Shown piece after piece: positions 31,569 to 41,247 of a stretch of 64,000 nt of DNA (its first letter is position 1; every line of letters starts with the position of its first letter). Below the pieces are notes generated by a model. That model ran no database searches. It saw only the letters and a program-made list of their open reading frames with translations, and was not told where the DNA came from. A program made the position numbers and the translations under genes. The DNA is from JAZKID01 sp965247525 (GTDB taxonomy: Bacteria > Pseudomonadota > Alphaproteobacteria > Rhizobiales > UBA4765), in NCBI GenBank assembly GCA_965247525.1, contig OZ252015.1:682001-746000 (forward strand), given 5' to 3'.

Positions 31569-33209
31569 TCAATCCTTGACGCGTGGCAGTGTTTCAAACT
31601 GGTGGAACGGCGGCGGTGAGGACAATGTCCATTCCAGCGTCGTTGCGCCCGGACCCCATGGATTGTTGCCGACAGGGCGTTTTTTCGTGAAGGCTTCGAT
31701 GATGCCGATGAAGAACACCAGAAGGCCGACGAGAACAACATAATAACCCATCGTCGAGACATAGTTCCAGAAATGGAAGGCATCCGGATAATCAGCATAG
31801 CGGCGCGGCATACCCTGCAGGCCTAAAAAGTGCTGCGGGAAAAAGATGATGTTCGCGCCGATGAAGAACAGCCAGAAATGCAGCTTGCCCAAGGTTTCAT
31901 TGTACATGTAGCCGAACATCTTCGGGAACCAGTAATACCAGGCTGCGAAAATGGCGAACACTGCACCGAGCGACAACACATAATGGAAGTGCGCGACCAC
32001 GTAATAGGTATCGTGCAGTACCTTGTCGAGGCCGGAGTTTGACAGAACCACGCCCGTCACGCCGCCAAGCGTGAAGAGGAAGATGAAGCCAACCGCCCAC
32101 AGCATTGGCGTTTTGAAATCAATCGAACCGCCCCACATGGTCGCGATCCACGAAAAGATCTTGATACCTGTCGGCACCGCGATGATCATTGTCGCGACAA
32201 CGAAATAGGCCTGCGTATCGACATCAAGGCCGACCGTATACATGTGGTGCGCCCAGACGACGAAACCGATGACGCCGATGGCGACCATGGCATAGGCCAT
32301 CCCGAGATAGCCGAAGATCGGCTTTTTCGAGAATGTCGAGATGACATGGCTGACAACGCCAAAGCCGGGCAGGATCAAAATATACACTTCAGGATGGCCG
32401 AAGAACCAGAACAGATGCTGATAAAGAATCGGGTCGCCGCCACCTTCCGCCACGAAAAACGTGGTCCCGAAATTGCGGTCCGTCAGCAGCATTGTGATCG
32501 CGCCGGCAAGAACGGGCAGCGACAGCAACAGCAGGAACGCCGTTACCAGAATGGCCCACGCAAACAAAGGCATTTTGTGCATGGTCATGCCCGGTGCGCG
32601 CATGTTGAGAATTGTCGTAATGAAATTGATCGCGCCGAGAATGGAGGACGCACCTGCAATATGCAGCGACAGGATGACGAAATCCATCGCAGGGCCCGGG
32701 TGGCCGTTTGGCCCGCCGCCCGACAAGGGCGGATAGGCTGTCCAGCCGCCGCCAAAGCCGTAGCCACCGGCAGGGCCGGGAACGAACAGCGATGTGATTA
32801 GCAGCAGAAAGGCAAAAGGCAGCAACCAAAAGGAAATATTGTTCAGGCGCGGAAAAGCCATGTCAGGCGCGCCGATCATGATCGGCACAAAGAAGTTGGC
32901 AAAGCCGCCGATAAAGGCAGGCATGACCATGAAGAAGACCATGATGACGCCGTGGCCTGTCGTGAAAACGTTGAACATATGCGGGTTGGAGAAAATCTGC
33001 AGGCCGGGATTTTGCAGCTCCATGCGGATGCCGCCGGAGAGCGCCGCGCCGATCACACCGGCAAACATCGCAAACCACAGGTAAAGAATGCCGATGTCTT
33101 TGTGGTTGGTCGAAAACAGCCAGCGCACGAGGCCCCGCGGATGGTCGTGATGCGCATGCGCATCACCGTGGTGGTCATGGGAGGCGAGTGGTGTTGTCTC
33201 TACGGTCAT
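31569..33209 (-). CDS. ctaD: Cytochrome c oxidase subunit I
   Basis: Catalytic subunit of aa3-type oxidase with haem a, haem a3 and CuB, 546 residues and twelve membrane helices. Key elements: a His-rich N-terminus, the haem a ligand in FTTGHGVIMVFFMVMP, the CuB His-Tyr crosslink in WFFGHPEVYILILPGFG, VWAHHMYTVGLD with the two CuB histidines, and HDTYYVVAHFHYVLSLGA with the remaining haem ligands. The sequence resembles mitochondrial COX1 and alphaproteobacterial CtaD. It lies 26 bases after ctaC. Confidence 0.98.
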   Translation of the reverse strand: MTVETTPLASHDHHGDAHAHHDHPRGLVRWLFSTNHKDIGILYLWFAMFAGVIGAALSGGIRMELQNPGLQIFSNPHMFNVFTTGHGVIMVFFMVMPAFIGGFANFFVPIMIGAPDMAFPRLNNISFWLLPFAFLLLITSLFVPGPAGGYGFGGGWTAYPPLSGGGPNGHPGPAMDFVILSLHIAGASSILGAINFITTILNMRAPGMTMHKMPLFAWAILVTAFLLLLSLPVLAGAITMLLTDRNFGTTFFVAEGGGDPILYQHLFWFFGHPEVYILILPGFGVVSHVISTFSKKPIFGYLGMAYAMVAIGVIGFVVWAHHMYTVGLDVDTQAYFVVATMIIAVPTGIKIFSWIATMWGGSIDFKTPMLWAVGFIFLFTLGGVTGVVLSNSGLDKVLHDTYYVVAHFHYVLSLGAVFAIFAAWYYWFPKMFGYMYNETLGKLHFWLFFIGANIIFFPQHFLGLQGMPRRYADYPDAFHFWNYVSTMGYYVVLVGLLVFFIGIIEAFTKKRPVGNNPWGPGATTLEWTLSSPPPFHQFETLPRVKD

Positions 33210-33235
33210 TTGAAACCTTCTGAAGCTTTATAAAT

Positions 33236-34075
33236 CTAGCGAAGCGCCACGATGCCCGCAGGCACATGCAAAAGCACGAATTTCTGTTTGGCCTGTTCCA
33301 GCCACGTCTTGAACTCTGCCTCTTCAACGACACGGATCGCGATTGGCATAAAGGCGTGATTGGCGCCGCACAGTTCGGAGCATTGGCCGTAATAGATGCC
33401 CGTGCGCTCGGCCTTGAACCATGTTTCATTGAGGCGTCCGGGAACAGCGTCAACCTTCACGCCGAATGACGGCATGGCAAAGGAATGGATGACGCCTTGC
33501 GGGTCAGCAGTCACCTGCACGCGCACAACTTTATTGACGGGCACAACAAGTTCATTATCAACAGCAAGCAGGCGTGGCTGGTTGACGGGATCTTTGCGAT
33601 CTTTCTCTTCCAGCATGCGGCTGTCGAAAGCCAGATCTCCCGCATCGGTATAGGTATAATTCCAGTACCAGGAATAGCCTGTCGCCTTGATCGTCATGTC
33701 GACGGCGGGCGGCTCATATTCATGATAAAGCAGCTTGAATGACGGAATTGCAATCAGCACAAGAATAACAACCGGCGCAACCGTCCAGATAATTTCGATG
33801 AGCGTGTTGTGCGATGTGCGCGAGGGCTGCGGATTGGCCTTCGAATTGAAGCGGAAAATGCACCATAGCAAAAGTCCAAGCACCAGCACAACGACAGCGG
33901 TCGTGATCGGCAGCAAAATGTAATTATGGAAGTCGCGGATCTCGTGCATGATCGGCGTTGCCGCCGCTTGCAGGTCGATTTCTTTTGCAATCGGCTGTTG
34001 CGCGAACGCATTGCGCGCGCCAAGGATCGTGCAGGAGAATGTGACGATGGAGCACAGCCAGCTTTGCCAACGCAT
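33236..34075 (-). CDS. ctaC: Cytochrome c oxidase subunit II
   Basis: Subunit carrying the dinuclear CuA centre that receives electrons from cytochrome c. From ATG 34075, with AAGGTGA upstream, the protein is 279 residues: a cleavable signal (to about residue 25, AFAQ), two membrane helices (about 52-75 and 94-114) and a cupredoxin domain. The CuA ligands are His197 (VIHSFAMPSFG) and Cys232, Cys236, His240 and Met243 (QCSELCGANHAFMP). A longer ATG frame from 34108 adds residues before the signal peptide and was rejected. It is the first gene of the ctaC-D-B-G-E operon; there is no c-type haem fusion. Confidence 0.97.
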   Translation of the reverse strand: MRWQSWLCSIVTFSCTILGARNAFAQQPIAKEIDLQAAATPIMHEIRDFHNYILLPITTAVVVLVLGLLLWCIFRFNSKANPQPSRTSHNTLIEIIWTVAPVVILVLIAIPSFKLLYHEYEPPAVDMTIKATGYSWYWNYTYTDAGDLAFDSRMLEEKDRKDPVNQPRLLAVDNELVVPVNKVVRVQVTADPQGVIHSFAMPSFGVKVDAVPGRLNETWFKAERTGIYYGQCSELCGANHAFMPIAIRVVEEAEFKTWLEQAKQKFVLLHVPAGIVALR

Positions 34076-34342
34076 GAAAAAATCACCTTTGAATGGGTTG
34101 AGCCCCACTTTGACAGACAGGGCGCCAGATCAGTTCTCAATAGCCGATATTCGTGCAAAAACAAGAGTGTGCGCAGGCTTTCAACCAGATCAAAGCCGAA
34201 CATGGTTTCCGGCACACAAGAGATGCCATCATGTGCTAAACCGTTGGCAATCCCCGAAATCTTTTTAACGCTCTTGTTTTTTGCAAGCTCGCACGACACT
34301 CTGCCGCCAGTGCTATTGAAGTGATTTGGTTCGGGGTTTGTC

Positions 34343-34918
34343 ATGCGCGCATTTGTTTTCGGCCTTTTCCTGTGTTGCACCGCTCTGGCCGGCACGCGGG
34401 CGCATGCGCAAAATGCTGCGACGACGCCAGCAGCAGCCCCCGCGCAAACCCCTGTGCCAGACGCCAACCCCGCCATTACGCCTTCCGCGCAGGCCGTTTT
34501 AAAAGGCACATATGGCGACTGGATGCTGCGCTGCCAGCCATCGGCCGGAACCAGCGCCGAACAGTGCGCGCTTTTTCAAGCAGTTGCGGCGCAAGACAGG
34601 CCGAATGTCGGGCTGATGGTCATCTTGCTGAAAGTTGCCGACCAAAAGACAGAATTACTACGTGTTTTTGCGCCGCTTGGCGTCTACCTGCCCTCTGGCC
34701 TTGGCCTGACAATCGACGGCAAAAGTGTCGGCGTCACCGCTTTCATTCGCTGCGTGCCCGATGGCTGCATTGCCGAGGCGCAGCTCAGCGCTGACCTGTT
34801 ATCGAAATTCCGCAATGGCAAATCGGCCACCTTTGTCATTTTCCAGACCCCGCAAGAGGGGATCGGCGTTCCGGTCTCGCTTAAAGGACTTGGCGACGGC
34901 TACGATAAGTTGAAATAA
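34343..34918 (+). CDS. Invasion-associated locus B (IalB) family protein
   Basis: Exported protein of 191 residues. The signal peptide MRAFVFGLFLCCTALAGTRAHA is followed by a Pro/Ala-rich linker (to about 50) and an IalB domain: YGDWMLRCQPSAG, ALFQAVAAQ, LLRVFAPLGVYLPSGLGLTIDG, FIRCVPDGCIAEAQLS, and VIFQTPQEGIGVPVSLKG. Conserved cysteines (RC, QC, RCVPDGC) would form disulfides in the periplasm. IalB was named in Bartonella for erythrocyte invasion, but the family is common in free-living alphaproteobacteria, so no pathogenic role should be read from this. Confidence 0.9.
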   Translation: MRAFVFGLFLCCTALAGTRAHAQNAATTPAAAPAQTPVPDANPAITPSAQAVLKGTYGDWMLRCQPSAGTSAEQCALFQAVAAQDRPNVGLMVILLKVADQKTELLRVFAPLGVYLPSGLGLTIDGKSVGVTAFIRCVPDGCIAEAQLSADLLSKFRNGKSATFVIFQTPQEGIGVPVSLKGLGDGYDKLK

Positions 34919-34960
34919 AGACTCACACTTTTTTTAAAACGGCAATCAAAGGACGATACT

Positions 34961-35755
34961 ATGGATCAATATCTACTGGCCGCGGTTCTCGGCATTGTTG
35001 AAGGGCTGACAGAATTTCTGCCCGTGTCTTCGACCGGCCATCTGATTTTGCTGGTTGATCTGCTGCATTTTAAAGCGCCCGAAGGCCGCGCCTTCGAAGT
35101 GATGATCCAGTTCGGCGCCATTCTTGCCGTCATCGTCGCATTCCGGCGCAAATTATGGGAAATCACCACGCATATGTTTTCCGACATGCGCGCGCGCCGT
35201 TTCGTTCTCGCGATTGTGCTTGCCGTGCTGCCCGCACTTTTTCTCGGTGCGCTATTTGGCGAGCGGATCAAGGCGTTTTTCTTTTCGCCGTTTGTCGTTG
35301 GCATCACATTGCTGATGGGTGGCTTTGTTCTGCTTGTCGCCGACAAGGTGACATCGAAAACACCTGTGCATGATGTGGAAGACGTGCCGGTGTGGACGGC
35401 GTTCAAGATCGGCGTCATCCAGTGTATCGCCATGATACCGGGCGTTTCACGCTCCGGCGCAACCATTGTCGGCGGGCGCATTTTTGGCCTCGACCGTGTC
35501 ACATCCGCGCATTTTTCATTCTTCCTTGCTATCCCGACAATGCTTGCCGCCTTTGTCTATCAGGCGTGGAAGCTGCGCAATGACATGAGCACGAACGATC
35601 TTGAGCTGATCGGGATCGGTTTTATTTTTGCCTTCATCGCCGGTCTTTTCGTCGTGCGTGTGTTTCTCACCATCGTCGCGAAAATGGGGTTTGCCCCCTT
35701 TGCCTATTACCGCATGGCGCTTGGCGCGCTGGTGCTGTTTTTGACATTCATGTAA
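34961..35755 (+). CDS. uppP: Undecaprenyl-diphosphatase
   Basis: Membrane phosphatase (BacA type) that recycles the undecaprenyl carrier for peptidoglycan and other envelope polymers. The 264-residue protein has the two active-site motifs EGLTEFLPVSSTGHLILL (about 14-31) and IPGVSRSGATIVGGR (about 156-170) and about eight hydrophobic segments. Its stop shares one base with the tldD start (TAATG), so the two are translationally coupled. ATG 34961 has AAAGGA upstream. Confidence 0.96.
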   Translation: MDQYLLAAVLGIVEGLTEFLPVSSTGHLILLVDLLHFKAPEGRAFEVMIQFGAILAVIVAFRRKLWEITTHMFSDMRARRFVLAIVLAVLPALFLGALFGERIKAFFFSPFVVGITLLMGGFVLLVADKVTSKTPVHDVEDVPVWTAFKIGVIQCIAMIPGVSRSGATIVGGRIFGLDRVTSAHFSFFLAIPTMLAAFVYQAWKLRNDMSTNDLELIGIGFIFAFIAGLFVVRVFLTIVAKMGFAPFAYYRMALGALVLFLTFM

Positions 35756-37170
35756 TGGACGGTTCGCTGCAAAATCAGCTGGGCCTCGACAGGGCTTCAC
35801 TCGACCGCATTCTTGGCGATGCGCTGCGCGGCGCGTCCGATGGCGAGCTGTTTTTGCAGACCCGCCAAAGCGATTCCCTGTCTTACGAAAACGGCCGCCT
35901 CGACACCGCAAGCTATGATGTGTCGTCGGGTTTCGGCCTTCGTGCTGTCAGCGGCGCGGCCATGACCTATGCCCATTCGACGGAGTTCAGCGAAAACGGA
36001 CTGAAACGCGCCGCGCAGGCGATTGAGCCTATCACGCGTAATTATTCCGGCACCTATGCGGCAAGTCCCGCGCCGCAACACGCCGCGCTTTACAGCGCCG
36101 CCAACCCGCTTCTGATGCCTGATTTTGCCGCAAAGTTGAAATTGCTGGAAGAGATCGACGCTTACGCGCGCCGCGACAGCCGCATTACGCAGGCAACAAT
36201 TTTTCTTGCCGCCTCATGGCAGCATATTGAGATCCTTCGCCCCGGCGGCTGGAGCGCCAGCGATGCGCGGCCAATGGTGCGCATGTCGATCAGCGTGATT
36301 GCCAGCGCCAATGGCCGTACCGAACAGGGCAGCTATGGCTGGGGCATGCGCATGGCATTCGACGAATGGCTGGCCAGCGGCGCGTGGAAAGAGATTGTCG
36401 ATGAAGCCATTCGCAGCGCCACTGTGCTGCTTGATGCCCGCCCTGCCCCGGCAGGCGAAATGGATGTTGTGCTTGGCGCAGGCTGGCCGGGCGTGATGCT
36501 GCATGAGGCCGTGGGCCATGGGCTGGAAGGCGACTTCAACCGCAAGAAAACATCGGCCTTCGCCGAGCTGATGGGGACGCAGGTTGCCGCCAAAGGCGTC
36601 ACCGTTGTCGATGACGGTACGCTGCACAACCGGCGCGGTTCGATTAACATCGACGACGAAGGCACGCCCTCGCAGTGCACGGTGCTGATCGAGGACGGCA
36701 AGCTCGTCAACTACATGCAGGACCGCCAGAACGCCGCATTGATGGGCGTGGCATCCACAGGCAATGGCCGGCGTGAAAATTTTGCGCATGCACCGATGCC
36801 GCGCATGACCAACACTTACATGCGCAATGGCTCAACCCCGCCCGAAGAGATTATCGCCTCCGTTAAAAAAGGCATGTATGCCGCAAACTTTGGCGGCGGA
36901 CAGGTGGACATCACCTCCGGTAAATATGTGTTTCAATGCACCGAAGCCTATCTGATTGAAGACGGGAAAATCGGCGCGCCGCTGAAAGGCGCAACCCTGA
37001 TCGGTGATGGGCCAAGCGATCTCAAACGCATTACCATGGTCGGCAATGATATGGCGCTCGACAACGGCATCGGCACCTGCGGCAAAGGCGGGCAATGGGT
37101 TCCGGTCGGCGTTGGCCAGCCGACATTGCGCATGAACGGTATTACAGTTGGCGGCACGCACCAGGCTTAA
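35755..37170 (+). CDS. tldD: Metalloprotease TldD
   Basis: Zinc-dependent peptidase that works as a TldD/TldE heterodimer on unfolded peptides. The 471-residue protein has the HExxxH zinc motif at residues 250-255 (MLHEAVGHGLEGDFNRKKTSAF), with further family segments SGFGLRAVSGAAMTYAHS, GSINIDDEGTPSQCTVLIEDG, and GICTCGKGGQWVPVGVGQP-like residues near the end. Its partner pmbA/tldE is on the same strand at 44216. It follows uppP with a one-base overlap. Confidence 0.96.
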   Translation: MDGSLQNQLGLDRASLDRILGDALRGASDGELFLQTRQSDSLSYENGRLDTASYDVSSGFGLRAVSGAAMTYAHSTEFSENGLKRAAQAIEPITRNYSGTYAASPAPQHAALYSAANPLLMPDFAAKLKLLEEIDAYARRDSRITQATIFLAASWQHIEILRPGGWSASDARPMVRMSISVIASANGRTEQGSYGWGMRMAFDEWLASGAWKEIVDEAIRSATVLLDARPAPAGEMDVVLGAGWPGVMLHEAVGHGLEGDFNRKKTSAFAELMGTQVAAKGVTVVDDGTLHNRRGSINIDDEGTPSQCTVLIEDGKLVNYMQDRQNAALMGVASTGNGRRENFAHAPMPRMTNTYMRNGSTPPEEIIASVKKGMYAANFGGGQVDITSGKYVFQCTEAYLIEDGKIGAPLKGATLIGDGPSDLKRITMVGNDMALDNGIGTCGKGGQWVPVGVGQPTLRMNGITVGGTHQA

Positions 37171-37244
37171 GGTCTGAAGCGTTTTAATTTCAATTCATTT
37201 CAGCCTTTCAAAAAGGCGCGCAATCTTCTAAAGCTTGCGGTGTC

Positions 37245-38657
37245 GTGACCCCCGAAAACATTTCCCCCTCCCAAACCGATGCTGCGCTGCTTGTTGAACA
37301 CCAAGAGGCTGCAGAGCCCGGCGTTTTTACGCAAGGTTCTATCCTGCGCCATGTGATCGTGATGTCGGCCACAGGCAGTATCGGCCTGATGGCGATTTTT
37401 TCTGTCGATCTTTTGAACCTTCTTTATATTTCCTGGCTGAAAACACCGGCGCTTACCGCCGCTGTCGGCTATGCCAGCACATTGCTGTTCGCACTGGTGT
37501 CCGTATCTATCGGCATTACCATCGCAATCAGCGCCGTTGTCTCCAATGCGCTTGGCGCACGGCAACGGGCAAAGGCACGCGAATTGTCGGGCAGCGGCCT
37601 GTTTTTCAGTTTCGTTATTATGTCCGCATTGACACTCATCGCTTTGCCGCTGACGGGCACATTTTTGCATCTTCTTGGTGCGGAAGGCGACGCGGATGCA
37701 AGCGCCTATCGCTTCATGATGCAAACGCTGCCGACCATGCCGCTTCTTGCCATTGGCATGGCGTTTACCGGTATTTTGCGCGCTGTTGGCGATGCCAAAC
37801 GCGCAATGTGGGTCACGCTCAGCAGCGCGATTGCCACCGTGTTTCTCGATCCTCTGTTTATTTTCTGGATGAAGCTTGGGCTTGATGGCGCGGCCATTGT
37901 CATCGTGATTGCGCGGATCGCGATGCTCGCGATTGGCAGCTATGCGGTGTTTCATATTCATGACCTTGTCCGCCGTCCGCACCTGAAAATTTTAAAAACA
38001 AATTTCCGCGAGCTGAGCGCCATCGCACTGCCCGTGATCGCAACCAATATTGCGACACCTGTCGCCAATGGCTACATCACATCGGCCATATCCAGCCACG
38101 GCAACAATGCGGTGACGGCGTGGACCATTATCAGCCGCCTGATCCCCGTGGCCTTTGGCGCGACCTTTGCCCTTTCGGGTGCGGTCGGGCCAATTTTGGG
38201 GCAAAATCTTGGCGCGCGCTTTTATGACAGGCTGATGCGGACAATGCAGCAAAGCCTGATGATCGTTGCTGTATACGTGCTCTGCGTGTGGTTACTGCTG
38301 TTTGTGTTGCAGGACCAGCTGCTCGTTCTGTTTAACGCAGAAGGTGAAGCTGCCGAGCTCATCCGTTTTTATTGCAGCTATGTCGCGGGCAGTTTTATTT
38401 TCATGGGCGCGCTGTTTACCGCCAATGCCTGTTTCAACAATCTGGGCTTTCCCCTGATGTCGACATTTTTCAACTGGGCGCGCGCGACAGCGGGAACCGT
38501 GCCCTTTGTCTGGTATTTTGGAAAACTCTACGGCGCCAAAGGCGTGCTGCTTGGCCAAGGACTTGGCGCAGCGATTTTTGGGATCGGCGCTGCCGCAGCC
38601 AGCCTCTATCTTATCCGGCGGATTGAACGGCGCGCAGCAGACACTAAAGTCCTGTAA
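37245..38657 (+). CDS. MATE-family multidrug/cation efflux transporter
   Basis: Inner-membrane exporter of 470 residues, twelve predicted membrane segments in two MatE repeats. The first repeat begins HVIVMSATGSIGLMAIFSVDLLNLLYISWL and contains AMPFTGILRAVGDAKRAMW-like sequence; the second begins ELSAIALPVIATNIATPVANG and contains GAVGPILGQNLGARFYDRL. The first codon is GTG at 37245. Substrate unknown (organic cations or drugs by Na+ or H+ antiport are typical). The 3' end overlaps the convergent small gene at 38644 by 14 bases. Confidence 0.92.
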   Translation: MTPENISPSQTDAALLVEHQEAAEPGVFTQGSILRHVIVMSATGSIGLMAIFSVDLLNLLYISWLKTPALTAAVGYASTLLFALVSVSIGITIAISAVVSNALGARQRAKARELSGSGLFFSFVIMSALTLIALPLTGTFLHLLGAEGDADASAYRFMMQTLPTMPLLAIGMAFTGILRAVGDAKRAMWVTLSSAIATVFLDPLFIFWMKLGLDGAAIVIVIARIAMLAIGSYAVFHIHDLVRRPHLKILKTNFRELSAIALPVIATNIATPVANGYITSAISSHGNNAVTAWTIISRLIPVAFGATFALSGAVGPILGQNLGARFYDRLMRTMQQSLMIVAVYVLCVWLLLFVLQDQLLVLFNAEGEAAELIRFYCSYVAGSFIFMGALFTANACFNNLGFPLMSTFFNWARATAGTVPFVWYFGKLYGAKGVLLGQGLGAAIFGIGAAAASLYLIRRIERRAADTKVL

Positions 38658-38835
38658 TTCCGATTGAAAGCGTGCGGCGCTGCACATTGGCCTGCTGCGG
38701 ACCATTGACGCTGTCGCAGGCCGGTTCCATCAATCCGATATCGCGCAGAAAATGCGTGCCGCGAAACGGCAATTCACCGTCATCGTTTTTTTTGAATGTC
38801 GTCTGAAACAAAGATTTAAGTGCTGCATAGGCCAT
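38644..38835 (-). CDS. Small DUF1127-like protein
   Basis: Protein of 63 residues from ATG 38835 (MAYAALKSLFQTTFKKN). The core PFRGTHFLRDIGLMEP resembles the RDIGL signature of DUF1127 small proteins, a family of RNA-binding or phosphate/stress-linked peptides in alphaproteobacteria; the rest is less typical and carries a longer C-terminal tail. It overlaps the 3' end of the MATE gene by 14 bases, tail to tail, and is divergent from the LysR gene. I am unsure it is a full member of the family. Confidence 0.55.
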   Translation of the reverse strand: MAYAALKSLFQTTFKKNDDGELPFRGTHFLRDIGLMEPACDSVNGPQQANVQRRTLSIGITGL

Positions 38836-38998
38836 GACATGTCTCCGATAAGTCACCCCTAGCGCTAACAGCGAGTTACGAACGAATTGTTACCGCATTG
38901 CAGCAATTTGGTGAATTCTGCTTTTTGTGCGTAAAAAAGTTCTATTCGTTTCCTGAATGTTTCTGCTAGGATTCATTCGATATTCTCATAGGTGATGC

Positions 38999-39886
38999 AT
39001 GTACCCGCTTCTCGATATTGAACAGCTTAAAACCCTTGTCGCCATCGATGACACTGGTAATTTCACGCGCGCTGCCGATGAAGTGAGCAAAACGCAATCG
39101 GCCGTTTCGATGCAGATGAAGCGCCTTGAAGACACGGTTGGCCGTCCTTTGTTTTTAAAAGACGGACGCCAGAGCAAGCTGACCGAGGCCGGGCGCGAAC
39201 TGGTGAATTACGGACGGCGTATTCTGCAATTGAACGCCGAAGTGATGTCGCATTTTCAAGGCCCGCAAATTGACGGCGCCGTGCGCCTTGGCACGCCGGA
39301 CGATTATGCCGAGCGGTTTTTGCCTGCCATCCTCGATCGTTTTTCACGCACCCATCCGAAGGTTGAAATTACAGTGAGCTGTGAGGCGACACCGCGCCTG
39401 TTAGAGCGTCTTGCCGACCACCAGATCGACCTTGCGATTGTGACGCGCACAAAAACCATGCCGCGCGCGCGCGTGTTCCGCCGCGAGCGAGTGCTTTGGG
39501 TTGTCTCCAACACCTCGAACATTTGGGAAGAAAGCACTGTGCCGCTGGCCATGGGCCAGCTGGAATGCGAATGGCGGCAGGTTGCAACCGCAGCGCTTGA
39601 TAAAATCAAACGCCCCTTTCGGATGGCTTATTCGTCCTGGGATTTTTCAGCGCTCTGCGCTGTCGTGCAGGCCGGTCTTGCAGTGGGCATTTTGCCTGAA
39701 TCTGGTCTCAAGCCCGACATGCGGGTGCTGACACCTGAAGAAGGTTTCCCGAAACTTCCGCATTGCGATGTGGCTGTCATCCACGCCACCGGCCAGCTAA
39801 CAGCAGCGGCAAAAGCCCTTGAAGAACAGATTGTCTCGACACTTGAAAATCTCGAGCCGCATCTTGCGGCAAATACGGCGCGCTAA
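38999..39886 (+). CDS. LysR-family transcriptional regulator
   Basis: Regulator of 295 residues. The winged helix-turn-helix occupies residues about 5-64 (LEQLKTLVAIDDTGNFTRAADEVSKTQSAVSMQMKRLEDTVGRPLF, read in part), followed by a linker helix and a substrate-binding domain starting GAVRLGTPDDYAERFLPAIL. LysR proteins usually act as tetramers on their own promoter and a nearby target. Possible targets are the divergent small gene at 38644 or the MATE exporter. Its stop overlaps the gshA stop in the four bases CTAA. The ligand is unknown. Confidence 0.94.
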   Translation: MYPLLDIEQLKTLVAIDDTGNFTRAADEVSKTQSAVSMQMKRLEDTVGRPLFLKDGRQSKLTEAGRELVNYGRRILQLNAEVMSHFQGPQIDGAVRLGTPDDYAERFLPAILDRFSRTHPKVEITVSCEATPRLLERLADHQIDLAIVTRTKTMPRARVFRRERVLWVVSNTSNIWEESTVPLAMGQLECEWRQVATAALDKIKRPFRMAYSSWDFSALCAVVQAGLAVGILPESGLKPDMRVLTPEEGFPKLPHCDVAVIHATGQLTAAAKALEEQIVSTLENLEPHLAANTAR

Positions 39887-41232
39887 TATACGTAATCTTC
39901 AAAGAGCGGTGTGACGCGCTCCCCCCATGCGCCATGGTAATTCTGCAACATCCGGTCGCTTAAAGATTTGCCACTCAGCGCCCGCTCTTCCAGCACATCA
40001 AGATAGGCCGTTTCATCACTGCCCTTGGCATTGCGACGCGCGCGCGTTTTCAAGCCTTTGCGTGCCAGCGCAACGACCTCGCGGGCAACCTCACTGACAT
40101 TCCGGTTTTTAATTTTCGCCTCCAGCCCCGCTTTGGGCACGGCAATGGTCAGCGCTTCGACGTCCTGCGCGCTCCAATCGCGCACCAGATCACCCGCGGC
40201 CTCAGTGACATCACCATAAAACAGGCCTGTCCACACTGCGGGCAGTGCCTTGATATGGTCGGCGGGGCCGCAATCGGCGCCGCGCATTTCGATAAATTGC
40301 TTGAGGCGCACATCAGGAAACAGCGTGCCGAGATGGTTGGCAAAATCGGCAATGGTCGCTTCGAAGCCTGCAATTTTTTGGTTCAAAAGATCGCGAAAGG
40401 TCGCGCCTTTCGCATCATGAAATATCTCACCGCGTTTGACAAAATACAGAGGGACATCAATCGCCCAGTTCACATAATCGGCAAAGCCAAAGTCTTTTTC
40501 AAAAACAAATGGCAGAACGCCGCAACGCGCCTTGTCGGTATGCCGCCAGATTTCAGCGCGGAAACTTTTAAATCCATTGGCCTTGCCGGCGCTGAACGGG
40601 GACGCGGCAAACAATGCTGTGATGACGGGCTGCAAGGCCATCGACACGCGCATCATGCGCGCCATGTCTGGCTCATCGGTAAAATCGAGATTGGCCTGCA
40701 CGGTCGATGTCATGTGCATCATCTCTAGCCCAAGCGCGCCGACGGTGGGCATGTAGGCGCGCATTAAATCATAGCGCTTTTTCGGCATTTTTGGCATATC
40801 GGCGAGCGGTGCGGCCGGCCAATAGCCAAGCCCGATTGCGCGCTGCGTCAGCGGCGCCATTGCCCGCTTCAAAGCGCTGAGATGCGCATCAAGCTCGTCC
40901 GACATCTGGTGCAGGTTTTCAAGCGGTGCGCCTGACAGTTCAAATTGTCCGCCGGGCTCGAGGCTGACCGAGGCCGCGCCATTCGTCAGGCCGGTCAAAC
41001 GTCCATCCTGAATGACCTCGTCCCATTTCAGATCTGCGTTGAGAGCGGCAAGAAGGGCGCCAATGCCATTGGGCTCGTAGGGCACAGGCGCGGTTTGGCC
41101 AGGGTGAAAAATAAATTTCTCATGCTCCGTGCCAACGCGGCGCTTGGATTTGTCTTTCGCACCGGCGGCAAGCCATGCGGCAAGATCGTCGACGCCTGTG
41201 ACGGGCGTGCTATCGCTGACTTCAACGGCCAT
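39883..41232 (-). CDS. gshA: Glutamate-cysteine ligase
   Basis: First enzyme of glutathione synthesis, of the plant/alphaproteobacterial class (GCS2-like), 449 residues. Family features are RVGTEHEKFIFH near residue 35, ASVSLEPGGQFELSGAPLENLHQ with the glutamate-binding residues, and FIEMRGADCGPADHIKALPAVW. Glutathione could serve as thiol donor for the single-cysteine peroxiredoxin at 20081. It lies 15 bases after rsmE and is probably co-transcribed. It converges on the LysR gene with a four-base stop overlap. Confidence 0.94.
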   Translation of the reverse strand: MAVEVSDSTPVTGVDDLAAWLAAGAKDKSKRRVGTEHEKFIFHPGQTAPVPYEPNGIGALLAALNADLKWDEVIQDGRLTGLTNGAASVSLEPGGQFELSGAPLENLHQMSDELDAHLSALKRAMAPLTQRAIGLGYWPAAPLADMPKMPKKRYDLMRAYMPTVGALGLEMMHMTSTVQANLDFTDEPDMARMMRVSMALQPVITALFAASPFSAGKANGFKSFRAEIWRHTDKARCGVLPFVFEKDFGFADYVNWAIDVPLYFVKRGEIFHDAKGATFRDLLNQKIAGFEATIADFANHLGTLFPDVRLKQFIEMRGADCGPADHIKALPAVWTGLFYGDVTEAAGDLVRDWSAQDVEALTIAVPKAGLEAKIKNRNVSEVAREVVALARKGLKTRARRNAKGSDETAYLDVLEERALSGKSLSDRMLQNYHGAWGERVTPLFEDYVY

Positions 41233-41247
41233 GATTGTTTTTGTCCT

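Noticed and set aside
34109..34342. Possible sigma-70 promoter for ctaC (TTGTTT and TATTGA on minus, 16 apart)
   Set aside because: Plausible but too weak to assert by eye; the spacer otherwise shows no gene.
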